Counted from the first letter of the stretch, positions 34,710-43,522 are shown. The stretch is 44,832 nucleotides of DNA from Spirochaetales bacterium (GCA_016928955.1 JAFGJV010000005.1:1-44832); one strand, 5' to 3'. Program-made: numbers and translations. Notes: generated from the sequence alone by a model not told the origin.

Positions 34710-35729
34710 ATCAAACAGCGATCGTTCCTGGCCCTGGTCGGTTTCGCGGCCGTGTGGATGGCTGCCTTTGCCGTGGCCGCCGTTGGCATGGGTTCCTCTG
34801 CCCTGTCGCCCGTGGTCGGCGATAACGGCCAGACGCTGTACCGCTCTGGAGCGCCCGAGCTTCGTTCCGGCTCCGGCGCGCCGGACCTGCGCGGCCCGAG
34901 CCTGCTCCTTGCCGCCCTCGAGCCAGAGGCGCTCGCCGGGCTGTCGCGTGTCGCCGCCGCCGAGCGGGCTTCTGCCTGGCTGGCCGCGGCAGATCCGCGC
35001 TCGTCGTCGTCCTTGCGATCCCTGACCCTGGCCATTCTGCCCGAGCAACGCTGGTTCCAGGCCCGCCTGATCATGGAACGCGACGACGAAGGTCTGGAAG
35101 ACGACGCCGTGACCGGAGGGGCTTTTGGCGACGCGTACGCGGCCATCCTGGCCCTGGTGCCGTCGTCCAGGGTGTCCAGGGAAGCCCTGGAAAGCGTCCT
35201 GGACACGCTCTGGGCGGAGCGTGTTGCAGCCGACGATCTGCCGGCGGGACCCGTGCCGCCGCTGGCCCGGGCGGACCGCTGGATGCCCACCAAATCGTCG
35301 CTCGCGGTCAGCCACCGCTTTGCCCTGGACGTGTTCTTTACCCGTCTCAAGCGTTCAGGCGCGGCCGAGATCGGGCCTCCCGTCACTTCCATCAGCTCGG
35401 GCATCGTGGTGGCGGCGGCCGATGACTGGCGCGGCGGCGACAAGCCGGAAACCTACAAGTCCGGCGGCCTGTCGCCGCGGGCGGGCAACGGCGTCATTGT
35501 GTACTCGCCCGCGCACCGGCGCTACTATGTGTATTTCCACCTGCATGATGTGGCCGTGCGCCGCGGGGACGTCATACCCGCCGGTCAGCTCCTTGGGCAT
35601 GGCGGCAACACGGGTACCAACGCGCGCAAAAAGGGACACGGAGAGCATTTGCATATAGAAATCCACGAATCCGGCGGCGTGGTATGGACAGGGTACAAAA
35701 TACGCGATTTTCTGATCGGGCTGAAATAA
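34710..35729 (+). CDS. M23-family (LytM) metallopeptidase
   Basis: A 339-residue exported zinc peptidase, probably an endopeptidase acting on peptidoglycan or another envelope polymer. The zinc ligands are HRFALD (H-x4-D) and GEHLHIEI (HxH). FHLHDVAVRRGDVIPAGQLLGHGGNTG is the typical LytM core (quoted in part: GDVIPAGQLLGHGGNTG). The start is odd. A GGAGG at 34699-34703 points to ATC at 34710, giving (M)KQRSFLALVGFAAVW, a good signal peptide. The nearest normal starts are GTG 34752 and ATG 34758, inside the hydrophobic segment and without a ribosome-binding site. The frame is open upstream to 34566, but that part precedes the promoter. An AUC start is therefore likely, though a base error at this codon is possible. 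Confidence 0.85.
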   Translation: MKQRSFLALVGFAAVWMAAFAVAAVGMGSSALSPVVGDNGQTLYRSGAPELRSGSGAPDLRGPSLLLAALEPEALAGLSRVAAAERASAWLAAADPRSSSSLRSLTLAILPEQRWFQARLIMERDDEGLEDDAVTGGAFGDAYAAILALVPSSRVSREALESVLDTLWAERVAADDLPAGPVPPLARADRWMPTKSSLAVSHRFALDVFFTRLKRSGAAEIGPPVTSISSGIVVAAADDWRGGDKPETYKSGGLSPRAGNGVIVYSPAHRRYYVYFHLHDVAVRRGDVIPAGQLLGHGGNTGTNARKKGHGEHLHIEIHESGGVVWTGYKIRDFLIGLK

Positions 35730-35733
35730 GGCC

Positions 35734-35758
35734 CGGCTCCCTGGTCGAGCGGCTTTTT
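35734..35758 (+). terminator. Weak terminator-like hairpin after the M23 peptidase gene
   Basis: CCGGCTC and GAGCGG can pair with one bulged G around a 7-nt loop, followed by CTTTTT. The stem is short, so read-through into the next gene is possible. Confidence 0.35.
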
Positions 35759-35761
35759 AGT

Positions 35762-35769
35762 GGTATACT
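35762..35769 (+). promoter_or_regulatory. Extended -10 promoter of the outer-membrane protein gene
   Basis: TGGTATACT includes a TGn-extended -10 (TATACT at 35764-35769). No clear -35 is seen. The start would be near 35776, about 90 nt before the ATG at 35867. Confidence 0.4.
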
Positions 35770-35866
35770 AAAGGGAGCGGTTCGTCATCCGTTCATTCGT
35801 GGCCGGATGTTGCCCGCGGCCCGCGGACGGTGCCAAACCGCCCGCCGGTTCCCTCAAGGAGGTTGC

Positions 35867-36871
35867 ATGAAACGCTTGATAGTAGTTGCCTTGATAGTCC
35901 TGGCCGCCGTCGGCGCCTGGGCCCAGACGGACCTTGCCCAGTTCCAGGCCGGCTTCCAGGCCTTTGCTGAGGACATGGCCAAAACCCTGTCGTACAACGC
36001 CACCGTTGGCAACAACTGGTCGGACGCCTATATAGGGCAGTTCCCGCACTTTGGGGCAGGCGTGGCAGTGGGCGCCACCGGCGTGCCCGTGGACAGCGTG
36101 GAAGGGCTCTTTACGGCCATGGGCATTACCCTGCCGACCGAATTCCAGGAAACTGGGCTTCCCATACCCTCGGCGGCCCTGGCAGCCCGCATAGGCGGCT
36201 TTGTCCTGCCCTTTGACCTTGGCCTCAAGGCCATGATCCTGCCGCCTGAGGCCACAGGCTGGCTGTCCAGCGCTGGCGTCGGCGCAGACTACAAGCTCTT
36301 TGGCGGCAACGTGCGCATAGGCCTCGTCAAGGAAGGCACCCTGTTCCCGGACGTGTCCCTGGGCGCCGGCTACAACCGTCTGACCGGCTCCATGCTCAAG
36401 ACCCTGGATGTTGGTACGGCGACCTTCACCTATGAGGATGAGTCAGCTACGTCTCATACACTCGAGGTTTCAGACCCGGACATGGCTCTGAACTGGACAA
36501 CCGACAGCTTTGACTTTACCCTCCAGGTGTCCAAGAAGATCCTCTTTATCCGGCCCTTCGTCGGCGCCGGCTACTCCATGGGTAAGTCGACCGTGAACGG
36601 TGGTATGATGGCTGAAATGCTCTATGACAGCGCTCCCATTGACGCCGCGACCGCCGAAAGTATCAAAGCGGAACTTGAGGCCGCTGGCTACGACATGTCA
36701 GAATTCACTACCGAAGGCTTTATGTTCGCTGCCGAGCACGCCGACCCCGTGTTCCGCCTGTACGGCGGCCTGTCGCTTGAGCTTCTGTTCCTGGCCCTGG
36801 ACCTGCAGGCCCAGTACGTGCCAGCCACCAAGAGCTTTGGCGCCAACGCCATGCTCCGCTTCCAGCTGTAA
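35867..36871 (+). CDS. Outer-membrane beta-barrel-like protein
   Basis: A 334-residue protein with a cleavable signal peptide (LIVLAAVGAWA-QTD, cut after Ala19). The mature part alternates short amphipathic strands and turns (FPDVSLGAGYNRLTGSML, FIRPFVGAGYSMGKS), with NNWSDAYIGQFPHFGAG near the start. It ends in an aromatic/hydrophobic strand (NAMLRFQL), as expected for a BAM-inserted barrel. The pattern recalls a conserved spirochaetal family (possibly DUF6588), but I cannot verify this. ATG 35867 has AAGGAGG 4 nt upstream; the longer open frame before it overlaps the peptidase gene. It has its own promoter and a strong terminator, suggesting high expression. Confidence 0.82.
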   Translation: MKRLIVVALIVLAAVGAWAQTDLAQFQAGFQAFAEDMAKTLSYNATVGNNWSDAYIGQFPHFGAGVAVGATGVPVDSVEGLFTAMGITLPTEFQETGLPIPSAALAARIGGFVLPFDLGLKAMILPPEATGWLSSAGVGADYKLFGGNVRIGLVKEGTLFPDVSLGAGYNRLTGSMLKTLDVGTATFTYEDESATSHTLEVSDPDMALNWTTDSFDFTLQVSKKILFIRPFVGAGYSMGKSTVNGGMMAEMLYDSAPIDAATAESIKAELEAAGYDMSEFTTEGFMFAAEHADPVFRLYGGLSLELLFLALDLQAQYVPATKSFGANAMLRFQL

Positions 36872-36884
36872 GAAGAACAACAGC

Positions 36885-36920
36885 AAAAAAAGGAGGCCCG
36901 TCCTGGGCCTCCTTTTTTTT
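36885..36920 (+). terminator. Strong Rho-independent terminator after the barrel protein gene
   Basis: An A-run plus GGAGGCCC (36885-36899) pairs with GGGCCTCC plus a T-run (36905-36920) around a 5-nt loop. Eight T follow the GC stem. The symmetry would also allow termination in the other direction. Confidence 0.95.
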
Positions 36921-37214
36921 AACGCTCACGACGCACAACTTCCAGAATCACGGCCAGACGCTGGATGCCGGCAAAGCAAACTGCGTTATCAGCAGCCTGT
37001 TATGCTTGACAGCCGGCAGAAATGGCCAATGCTTTATTGCGTGCTCGCACCCGTAATGTGCTGCGGCAGATGTATCAGGATGGAGCCTTCTAAAACCTTC
37101 AGCTTTTAGAGGGTTACCTTAAAAAACCTAGCTTTTTTGACATAAAACGCAGGGAAGCCCCAATAACCATGGGTTTGCAGAGGTTCCCGGATGTCGAAAG
37201 GATAAAGCCACCCG
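36921..37214. other. Intergenic stretch without a gene, lower GC
   Basis: No supported coding region. It holds a perfect TTGACA at 37137-37142 with a poor AATAAC 19 bp further on, a possible promoter for the gene at 37215. Small A/T-rich inverted pieces (CTAAAA...TTTTAG near 37090-37110) have no clear role. Confidence 0.35.
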
Positions 37215-38273
37215 ATGAAGCTATTTGGTTCAAAGCCCAGACTGCCAGACAGGGAATGTTTTGTCCGTGCGGCACAGTCCAAGCCCTATATCCACCGTCC
37301 CAGCGCGGCCACCATCGAACTCGAAGACAAGGAACCAAGGCAGAATGCCTGGGGCATGCTAGGCACGGGAATTTTCATCCTTGGGTTTTGTGCCGTTGCG
37401 CTGTTCGCCTTTCCAGATCCGGCTGATCACCAGGCGGCCCTAGCTGGCAGCGCAGTTTTCATCCCAATCGGGCTCGGGCTTGCTATTTTCAGCGTGAATT
37501 TACACGTAGCGTTTACACGCGTAGGGATTGCACACGACACGGTATCCTGGCAGCGGCGCAATCTTTTTGGAGTACGCTCGTTCGAGGAGTCGCTGTCTTC
37601 CTACCTGTGCATCACCCCGCTCGCGCTAACCCATAGTAGCGATGGAGAATTAGCAGGAGTGATCCATTATGCTCGACTGATACACTCTGTGGATCCCGCG
37701 CGAGATGTGGTTTTCCCCGTCCGTGCACAGGATGAGATACAGATGATTCTTGACCGCGGTGGAGAGCGCGAAGCGTTTGAGAATTTGGCTCGAAATTTAG
37801 ATTTGCCGCTGGCGACTGTGCGTACTGACGGGAACATATCATTCCGACATCCTGACGCTCTTGACCAGTCGGTGTACATGCAGATATCAGACACGCCGCC
37901 GATACCCGCCGATGGGTCGTTTCCACCAAAAAAATACCATTTGACCGTGTTACCCGACGGTTTTGATGCCGTAAGGACATACCGTCTTTATCTCTTACCC
38001 TTTCTTGGTTTCTCCGGGTCCGCAGCACTGGTGCATCGTTTCAACCATATTATCAACGCCGGGTTCGGGCTGCCCCTTGTGCTGGTCATGTTCTCTCTGT
38101 TCATGCTCGCCTTCTCCCTGACACGTTTCCGCCTGACCCTCCGCAGCGGCATACTCGAACAAACGACATCTATTGCATGGTTCCGCATACATGAAAAGCG
38201 CATGACCCTGTCAGAGATCGAGGAGTTGGGCCGGATAATCGATCCCCTAACGCGCCGCGGCTGCTCCGTATAG
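37215..38273 (+). CDS. Integral membrane protein of unknown function
   Basis: A 352-residue protein. Two helices near residues 47-93 (LGTGIFILGFCAVALFAF and SAVFIPIGLGLAIFSV) are followed by a long soluble part, then hydrophobic segments near 263-305 (GLPLVLVMFSLFMLAFSL), and a cytosolic-looking tail ending RIIDPLTRRGCSV. I do not recognise a family. The split arrangement recalls small PH-like membrane proteins, but this is only a resemblance. AAAGGA lies upstream of the ATG. Codon use is clearly less GC-rich than in the flanking sugar genes (many ATA, TTA, CAT and GTA codons), which suggests acquisition or relaxed selection. Confidence 0.7.
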   Translation: MKLFGSKPRLPDRECFVRAAQSKPYIHRPSAATIELEDKEPRQNAWGMLGTGIFILGFCAVALFAFPDPADHQAALAGSAVFIPIGLGLAIFSVNLHVAFTRVGIAHDTVSWQRRNLFGVRSFEESLSSYLCITPLALTHSSDGELAGVIHYARLIHSVDPARDVVFPVRAQDEIQMILDRGGEREAFENLARNLDLPLATVRTDGNISFRHPDALDQSVYMQISDTPPIPADGSFPPKKYHLTVLPDGFDAVRTYRLYLLPFLGFSGSAALVHRFNHIINAGFGLPLVLVMFSLFMLAFSLTRFRLTLRSGILEQTTSIAWFRIHEKRMTLSEIEELGRIIDPLTRRGCSV

Positions 38274-38425
38274 CCTCAGATTCAGCCACCATATCCTGGG
38301 CTGAGGGCGATAAGACCGAGGTGCAGGGATGGTTCGAAAACGCCATACTAAGGCAGTTGGCCTCTATAGACAAGCATTCATAGTCCAAGCCCAGATCCCT
38401 TTTCCAGAAACGCCAGATCTCCCGC

Positions 38426-38454
38426 TTCACTTTTCGGGGCTCCCACGCTAGTAT
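38426..38454 (+). promoter_or_regulatory. Promoter of the glucokinase gene, leaderless arrangement
   Basis: TTCACT (38426-38431), a 17-bp spacer and TAGTAT (38449-38454), then GGCCCC and the ATG at 38461. There is no ribosome-binding site in between. Confidence 0.45.
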
Positions 38455-38460
38455 GGCCCC

Positions 38461-39510
38461 ATGATGGCAGACACGCCCACACCGCTCGTACTTGCCGCCG
38501 ACATAGGCGGCACCAACACCAACCTGGCTGTCATGGACCGGGACCGCATCCTGTTTTCCAGGCGCTACGCAACAGGCGCGGATCCCAGTCCCGAGGCCGC
38601 CCTCCTGCGCTTCCTGTCCGAGGCAGACGCGTCATCCGTACCCCGGCCGTCCCTGTCCTGCGTGTGCGGGGCCGGCCTTGTGCGCGATGGCGTCATCCGT
38701 ATGAGCAACGCTGCATGGATACTGGATCAAGCCGCCATAGCAGCGTCCCTAGGCATGCCGTGTTTCCTCATCAACGATTTCAGCGCCGTGGCCTGGGGCA
38801 TCCTGACCCTACATGCCGGCAACGACGATGAACTAGCCGTCCTCCGCAAGCCCGACGGAAGCTTCGCGCACGCTGACGCCTGGGGACCCATGGTCGCCCT
38901 TGGAGCTGGTACCGGCCTTGGCTGCGCCTGGATAACCCGCGACGGCGGTAGGCCCCGCGTGTACCCTTCGGAAGGCGGGCATGTGAGCATTCCCGTATAC
39001 GACGACCAAAGCGAGCGCCTGGCCTCCTGGCTCAAGGCGCGCTACTCCAGCCCGGCCGGCGTTGAGGCGGCCGTTTCCGGCCAGGGCCTTGCCAACATAT
39101 TTCTCTTCCTGTCTGGCGTGGACGCACATCCCACGCAAGCTTCGCTCGACATACTTTCTCAGCCTGAGTCCAGGCGCCCCGCCCTGATAGCGGCAGCGGC
39201 CGGAAGCGACAGCCTGTGCGCAAGGGCCATGACCATGTTCGTCGAACTGTACGCGCGCACCGCGGCCAACATGGCCCTGGCCTTCATGCCGTCCGGAGGC
39301 ATATACCTGGCCGGCGGGGTGGCCGCCAAGAACCTGGCCTGGTTCACGGACGGAGCCTTGTTCATGAGGAATTTCCTGGACTCGTACCGCGAGCATACCC
39401 GCGCCATCCTGGAAGACACCCCGGTATACGTGGTGAGGAACTACGACATATCGCTGGTCGGAGCCTCGTACGCCGCCCGCGTGCTGTCGGGAGCGGAGGA
39501 CTCTGCATGA
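38461..39510 (+). CDS. glk: Glucokinase
   Basis: A 349-residue sugar kinase with the actin-like fold. The N-terminal phosphate motif is LAADIGGTNTNLAV, followed by the sugar-binding stretch INDFSAVAWG, the second phosphate loop LGAGTGLGCAW and EGGHVSIP (the Glu that contacts glucose). The wording fits the Glk family (PF02685) better than ROK kinases, since the ROK zinc motif CxCGxxGC is absent. It converts glucose to glucose 6-phosphate. The first two codons are both ATG; the second at 38464 is an alternative. The following UGPase-like gene overlaps its stop (ATGA), so both are translated together. Confidence 0.9.
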   Translation: MMADTPTPLVLAADIGGTNTNLAVMDRDRILFSRRYATGADPSPEAALLRFLSEADASSVPRPSLSCVCGAGLVRDGVIRMSNAAWILDQAAIAASLGMPCFLINDFSAVAWGILTLHAGNDDELAVLRKPDGSFAHADAWGPMVALGAGTGLGCAWITRDGGRPRVYPSEGGHVSIPVYDDQSERLASWLKARYSSPAGVEAAVSGQGLANIFLFLSGVDAHPTQASLDILSQPESRRPALIAAAAGSDSLCARAMTMFVELYARTAANMALAFMPSGGIYLAGGVAAKNLAWFTDGALFMRNFLDSYREHTRAILEDTPVYVVRNYDISLVGASYAARVLSGAEDSA

Positions 39511-41045
39511 AGCCGATAACCGGGCATCCGGGCCGCTCGTCGCTGAGTCCCGCCCTCGTCGCGGACATGGAAAACAAAGGCATTGACATAGACCGCAGCC
39601 TGGCCGTGCTTGACCTGATCAATGGCGACCATGGCGACGACAGCGCTTCCCAGCCGTCGTTCCGCATCCCCCAGGTGGACGGGCGGCGCGTGGTTGACGC
39701 CAGGGGCCTTGGCGGCTTCTCGGTCGACCGCGACGCGGCCTTGGCCCGGCTGTCAGAACTCGGCATGCGGGCCCCGCCCGATCTCGAGCGCCGGGGAACG
39801 GACCTTGTATTCACACGGTCCGAGCTCGTGGCCCTGGGAGAGGAGCTTTTGGGCCAGGCCGCCTGGGGCGTGCTCAACGGAGGCTCGGCCACCAGCTACG
39901 CCGATAGGAAGAAAAACCAGGCGCTAGGGCCGCACGTATACGCTGCCATCCAACCGGGCTTTGAGCTCCTGGCTCCGCTGTGCGAGGGAGCGCCCAAAGG
40001 GCTCACGCCGGCGTATATCAACCCGGACGGCACGCCGGGGGAAAGCTTCCTGGTACTCAAGATGAGGGCGGCCTTGCGCCTTGCCGAACGCGCGGCCGGG
40101 AGGCTGGGCGGCCATTGTCGTCGCCCCATACTCCCCTTCTTCCAAATGACCAGCGACGCCACCGACATAGCCCTGCGCATAGCCTACGCCGAGTGGGACC
40201 ATCACCCCTGGCTACCCCCTGTCCGGACGGACGTGTGCGCCGATCCGCGCCATGGCCTGTCTGCCGTCCAGCCCTTGATGTCCGCGTATACCCACAGCGC
40301 CGACGGGCTGCCACGCCGCGTCTTTGACCGCGCCTGGGGCAAGGAGCATAGCGCCCTGGCCCTGCCCGGCGGCCACGGCCAGAGCTTCTGGGTGCTTGCT
40401 GGCGTATACCGCTCGCTCCTGGACCAGGGCTACCGTTACGCATGGATAGGCAACGTGGACAACTCGGGCTACGGCCCCGCCCCCCTGGCCCTTGCCGTGT
40501 TCGCGCTGTCGGGAAGCGAGGCTGCCTACGAGCTGGCGTACCGGACGCCGGTGGACATCAAGGGCGGCATCCTGGTTGAGGACGAGCAAGGAAAACTCAC
40601 CATAGCCGAGCTTGGCCAGGCCATGAGCCTGGACAGGGCGCTTGAACACGAGCGGAACGGGGCCCGCATCCTGTTCAACTGCGCCACCGGACTCTTTGAC
40701 CTGGCAGCCCTTGTTCCAAGGCTCGACGACATAGCTGACGCCCTGCCGCTCCGCGTGTCCGAACAGGATAAGGACTCAGGCAGGTACAGCCAGGCCGAAC
40801 AGAACACCTGGGAATCCATGGCCCTGTTCGATAGCCCTCTGTGCCTGGCGGTGGACAAGGCGGAACGCTTCATGCCGGCCAAGCTCCTGGCCGAGACCAT
40901 CCTGGCCAGCGGCATAGTTCCGGGATCGGCTGTGCCGCCGGACGTGGCTGCAACTGCGCGCGGCCTCTCGGAAGGCATGGCCCATTTCCTGGCCGGACCC
41001 TGCGGCCTTGAGCTGAAAGGCGGCCGCTGGCAGCCGCCCGCATAA
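39507..41045 (+). CDS. UDP-sugar pyrophosphorylase, UGPase-like (UTP--glucose-1-phosphate uridylyltransferase)
   Basis: A 512-residue nucleotidyltransferase of the eukaryote-type UGPase/UAP superfamily (PF01704). Recognisable parts are the nucleotide loop VLNGGSATSYADRKKN, MTSDATD, the GGHGQSFWVL loop (PPGHGD in most UGPases) and the metal/UDP motif NVDN. The nucleotide loop departs from the usual LNGGxGTxxG...PK, having SATSYADRKKN instead. The sugar or nucleotide specificity may therefore differ, or the branch is bacterial-specific. ATG 39507 overlaps the stop of glucokinase (ATGA). With glucokinase and the phosphoglucomutase at 21983 it completes a route from glucose to UDP-glucose (inference). 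Confidence 0.82.
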   Translation: MKPITGHPGRSSLSPALVADMENKGIDIDRSLAVLDLINGDHGDDSASQPSFRIPQVDGRRVVDARGLGGFSVDRDAALARLSELGMRAPPDLERRGTDLVFTRSELVALGEELLGQAAWGVLNGGSATSYADRKKNQALGPHVYAAIQPGFELLAPLCEGAPKGLTPAYINPDGTPGESFLVLKMRAALRLAERAAGRLGGHCRRPILPFFQMTSDATDIALRIAYAEWDHHPWLPPVRTDVCADPRHGLSAVQPLMSAYTHSADGLPRRVFDRAWGKEHSALALPGGHGQSFWVLAGVYRSLLDQGYRYAWIGNVDNSGYGPAPLALAVFALSGSEAAYELAYRTPVDIKGGILVEDEQGKLTIAELGQAMSLDRALEHERNGARILFNCATGLFDLAALVPRLDDIADALPLRVSEQDKDSGRYSQAEQNTWESMALFDSPLCLAVDKAERFMPAKLLAETILASGIVPGSAVPPDVAATARGLSEGMAHFLAGPCGLELKGGRWQPPA

Positions 41046-41063
41046 GCCCCGCCCCACAGGCTG

Positions 41064-43415
41064 CTAAAGGCCCAAGGCCAGGGCCAGAACCTCCTCCATA
41101 CGCTCCACCGGATGGAAGGCAATGCCTTTCTTCACGTGCTCGGGTATGTCCTCCAGGTCCTTCTCGTTGCCCTTGGGTATGATGATATCGCGTATCTTGT
41201 TGCGTTTGGCGGCCACCGTCTTTTCCCGCAAGCCCCCGATGGGTAGAACCTGCCCGGTCAGGGACAGCTCGCCGGTCATGGCCAGCCTGTCCTTGATGCG
41301 CTTGCCCGTGACCAGCGACACCAAGGCCGTGGCCATGGTGATGCCCGCCGACGGCCCGTCCTTGGGCGTGGCTCCCTCGGGTATGTGCAGGTGTATCTGC
41401 CGTTCCTCGAAATACGACGCTTTGATGCCCCGCGCCTCGGCCACGTGATGCCTCACCCAGGTGTAGGCTATGCCGGCCGATTCCTGCATGACAGAGCCCA
41501 TCTGTCCGGTCAGCTTGAAGCCTTCCTTGCCCGGATTGCTGACAGCCTCTATGATGAGCGTCTCGCCTCCCATGCTCGTCCACGCAAGGCCAACGGCCAT
41601 GCCCGGCACCGTGGCGCGCTTGATGTCGTCCGCGTCAAACCGCGCTTTTCCGAGGTATTTTTCCAGGGACGGCTTGTCCACCTCGAAGCGTTTCTTGTCG
41701 CACCCATGTCCGGTAACAACCTGCAGGGCTATCTTCCTGTGTATCCGGTCCAGGTATTTCTCAAAGTTCCTGACGCCGGCCTCGCGGGCATAGCCCTCCG
41801 CAATGGCCGACAAGGCGTCACGCGTGTATTTGATCTGCGTTTTCTTGAGCCCGGTGCGATCCAGGCTTTTGGGTATCAGGTAGGTACGCGCGATTTCCAG
41901 CTTTTCGCTGTCCACATACCCAGGCAGTTGGATGATTTCCATGCGGTCGCGCAGGGGGGCCGGAATGGTGTCCAGGGTGTTGGCCGTCACGATAAAGAAC
42001 ACGTTGGATACGTCGAATGGAAGGTCCAGGTAATGGTCGCGGAACGAGTTGTTCTGTTCCGGATCCAGCACCTCAAGGAGGGCGCTGGACGGGTCGCCCT
42101 GGTAGCTCGAACCCATCTTGTCGATCTCGTCGATCATGAACACCGGGTCCCTTGTCTTGGCGATTTTCAGTCCTTGTATTATCTTGCCCGGCAGGGCCCC
42201 CACGTAGGTACGACGATGTCCCTTGATCTCAGCCTCGTCGCGCATGCCGCCCACGCTGAAGCGGAAGAATTCCTTGCCCAGGGCACGCGCTATGGATTTT
42301 CCGACACTGGTCTTTCCAACGCCGGGGGGGCCCACTAGGCACAGGATCGACCCGCGCGAGTCCTTCTTGAGCTTGCGTACAGCCAGGTATTCCATGATAC
42401 GGTCTTTCACATCCTTGAGGCCGTAATGGTCGGCTTCTAGGATTTCCCTGGCCGACTTCATGTCAAAATCCTTGCTCGGCCCTGCCTTCCATGGCAGGTT
42501 GCACACCAGGTCCAGCCAGTTGCGGGTAACGATGAACTCGCTGGAATTGGGATCCATCAGGTTGAATTTCTCGAGCTCCTGGTCGACCAACTCCTTAACC
42601 TCGCCCTGGAACCCGAAGGAATCCAGCTTTTCCTTGAAGCGCTGGTAGTCGGAGCTCTTGGCGTCCGACGGCATCCCAAGTTCCTGCTTGATGGCCTTGA
42701 GCTCCTCTTTGAGAAAGTACTCGCGCTGGCTTTTTTCTATCTTCTCGTTGATCTCGCTCTGGATTTTCTTCTGGATGCGGAGCAGTTCCTGCTCGCGCTT
42801 TATGAAGATGAGGACGCGCTCCATCCGTTCCTTGACGTCGGTGAGCTCGAGTATCTTCTGCTGCTCGTTTTTGTCTATGTTGAGTATGCTGGCAATAAAG
42901 TCTGCTATCTTGCCCGGATGGTCAATGTTGATCATGTTCAGGCGCATTTCCTCTGAGAACAGCGGATTGTTCTCAGACACCTGTTTCATCTCGGACAGGA
43001 GCGCACGCGTGAGCGCCTTGATCTCGTCCGGCCCCTCGCCCTGGTCCTCCAGGTACTCAACGGCCGCCACGATGGGCTGTTCCTTGGCCAGGGCTTTCTT
43101 GATCTTGAAGCGCTTGAGCGTCGATATGAAGATATTGACCGAACCGTCCGGCAGGTTTATCCGCTTGACGATCTTGGCCACCGTGCCCACCTGGTGCAGA
43201 TCGCTTGCCATGGGCTTCTCGGTTTCCTCCCTGACGAGCACCAGGCCGACGATGCCGTCCGCCTGGATGGCGTCGTCGACCGTTCGTATGTCTTCCTGGC
43301 TTCCAAGCATAATGGGTGTGAAAATACCAGGAAAAATTGGCTTACCGTTCAGCGGGATAATCGGTATCTTGTTCGGCAGAATCATTTCAATGGGTACGAT
43401 CTGGTTGTCTGGCAT
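41064..43415 (-). CDS. lon: ATP-dependent protease Lon
   Basis: A 783-residue AAA+ serine protease. An N-terminal substrate-recognition domain (IPIIPLNGKPIFPGIFTPI) and long coiled coil (QSEINEKIEKSQREYFLKEELKAI, quoted as EKSQREYFLKEELKAI) precede the ATPase, with Walker A GPPGVGKT at residues 362-369 and Walker B VFMIDEIDK. The proteolytic domain has the catalytic Ser in PKDGPSAG and the Lys in the REKTVAAKRN helix. Everything typical of LonA is present. ATG 43415 has AAGGAGG 7 nt upstream; the 11 codons before it are not needed. Degrades damaged and short-lived regulatory proteins in the cytoplasm. Confidence 0.97.
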   Translation of the reverse strand: MPDNQIVPIEMILPNKIPIIPLNGKPIFPGIFTPIMLGSQEDIRTVDDAIQADGIVGLVLVREETEKPMASDLHQVGTVAKIVKRINLPDGSVNIFISTLKRFKIKKALAKEQPIVAAVEYLEDQGEGPDEIKALTRALLSEMKQVSENNPLFSEEMRLNMINIDHPGKIADFIASILNIDKNEQQKILELTDVKERMERVLIFIKREQELLRIQKKIQSEINEKIEKSQREYFLKEELKAIKQELGMPSDAKSSDYQRFKEKLDSFGFQGEVKELVDQELEKFNLMDPNSSEFIVTRNWLDLVCNLPWKAGPSKDFDMKSAREILEADHYGLKDVKDRIMEYLAVRKLKKDSRGSILCLVGPPGVGKTSVGKSIARALGKEFFRFSVGGMRDEAEIKGHRRTYVGALPGKIIQGLKIAKTRDPVFMIDEIDKMGSSYQGDPSSALLEVLDPEQNNSFRDHYLDLPFDVSNVFFIVTANTLDTIPAPLRDRMEIIQLPGYVDSEKLEIARTYLIPKSLDRTGLKKTQIKYTRDALSAIAEGYAREAGVRNFEKYLDRIHRKIALQVVTGHGCDKKRFEVDKPSLEKYLGKARFDADDIKRATVPGMAVGLAWTSMGGETLIIEAVSNPGKEGFKLTGQMGSVMQESAGIAYTWVRHHVAEARGIKASYFEERQIHLHIPEGATPKDGPSAGITMATALVSLVTGKRIKDRLAMTGELSLTGQVLPIGGLREKTVAAKRNKIRDIIIPKGNEKDLEDIPEHVKKGIAFHPVERMEEVLALALGL

Positions 43416-43443
43416 GTTCCGCCTCCTTTTCGAATCGATTGGC

Positions 43444-43456
43444 GACAATCATTGTC
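43444..43456. promoter_or_regulatory. Palindrome in the lon leader
   Basis: GACAATCATTGTC is a perfect 6-bp dyad with one central base, 29 bp before the lon start codon and inside the predicted transcript. It resembles the GACATAATTGTC core at 24412-24442, but the spacer differs. An operator is possible. Confidence 0.35.
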
Positions 43457-43494
43457 CTTGTGTACCAAGGATCAACATAAAGAACCAACCATAA

Positions 43495-43522
43495 AATATA
43501 GAGTTTTAACCCGATTTGACAA
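43495..43522 (-). promoter_or_regulatory. Promoter of lon
   Basis: Minus strand: TTGTCA (43522-43517), a 16-bp spacer and TATATT (43500-43495). The leader is about 73 nt. No CIRCE element or clear heat-shock sigma box was found. Confidence 0.55.

Noticed and set aside
38170-38430. Minus-strand open frame of 86 codons at the end of the 37215 membrane protein gene
   Set aside because: It starts with a plausible MKREIWRFWKRDLGL, but has no ribosome-binding site and overlaps a sense gene and the glucokinase promoter. It was considered as a small or broken gene and judged unsupported.
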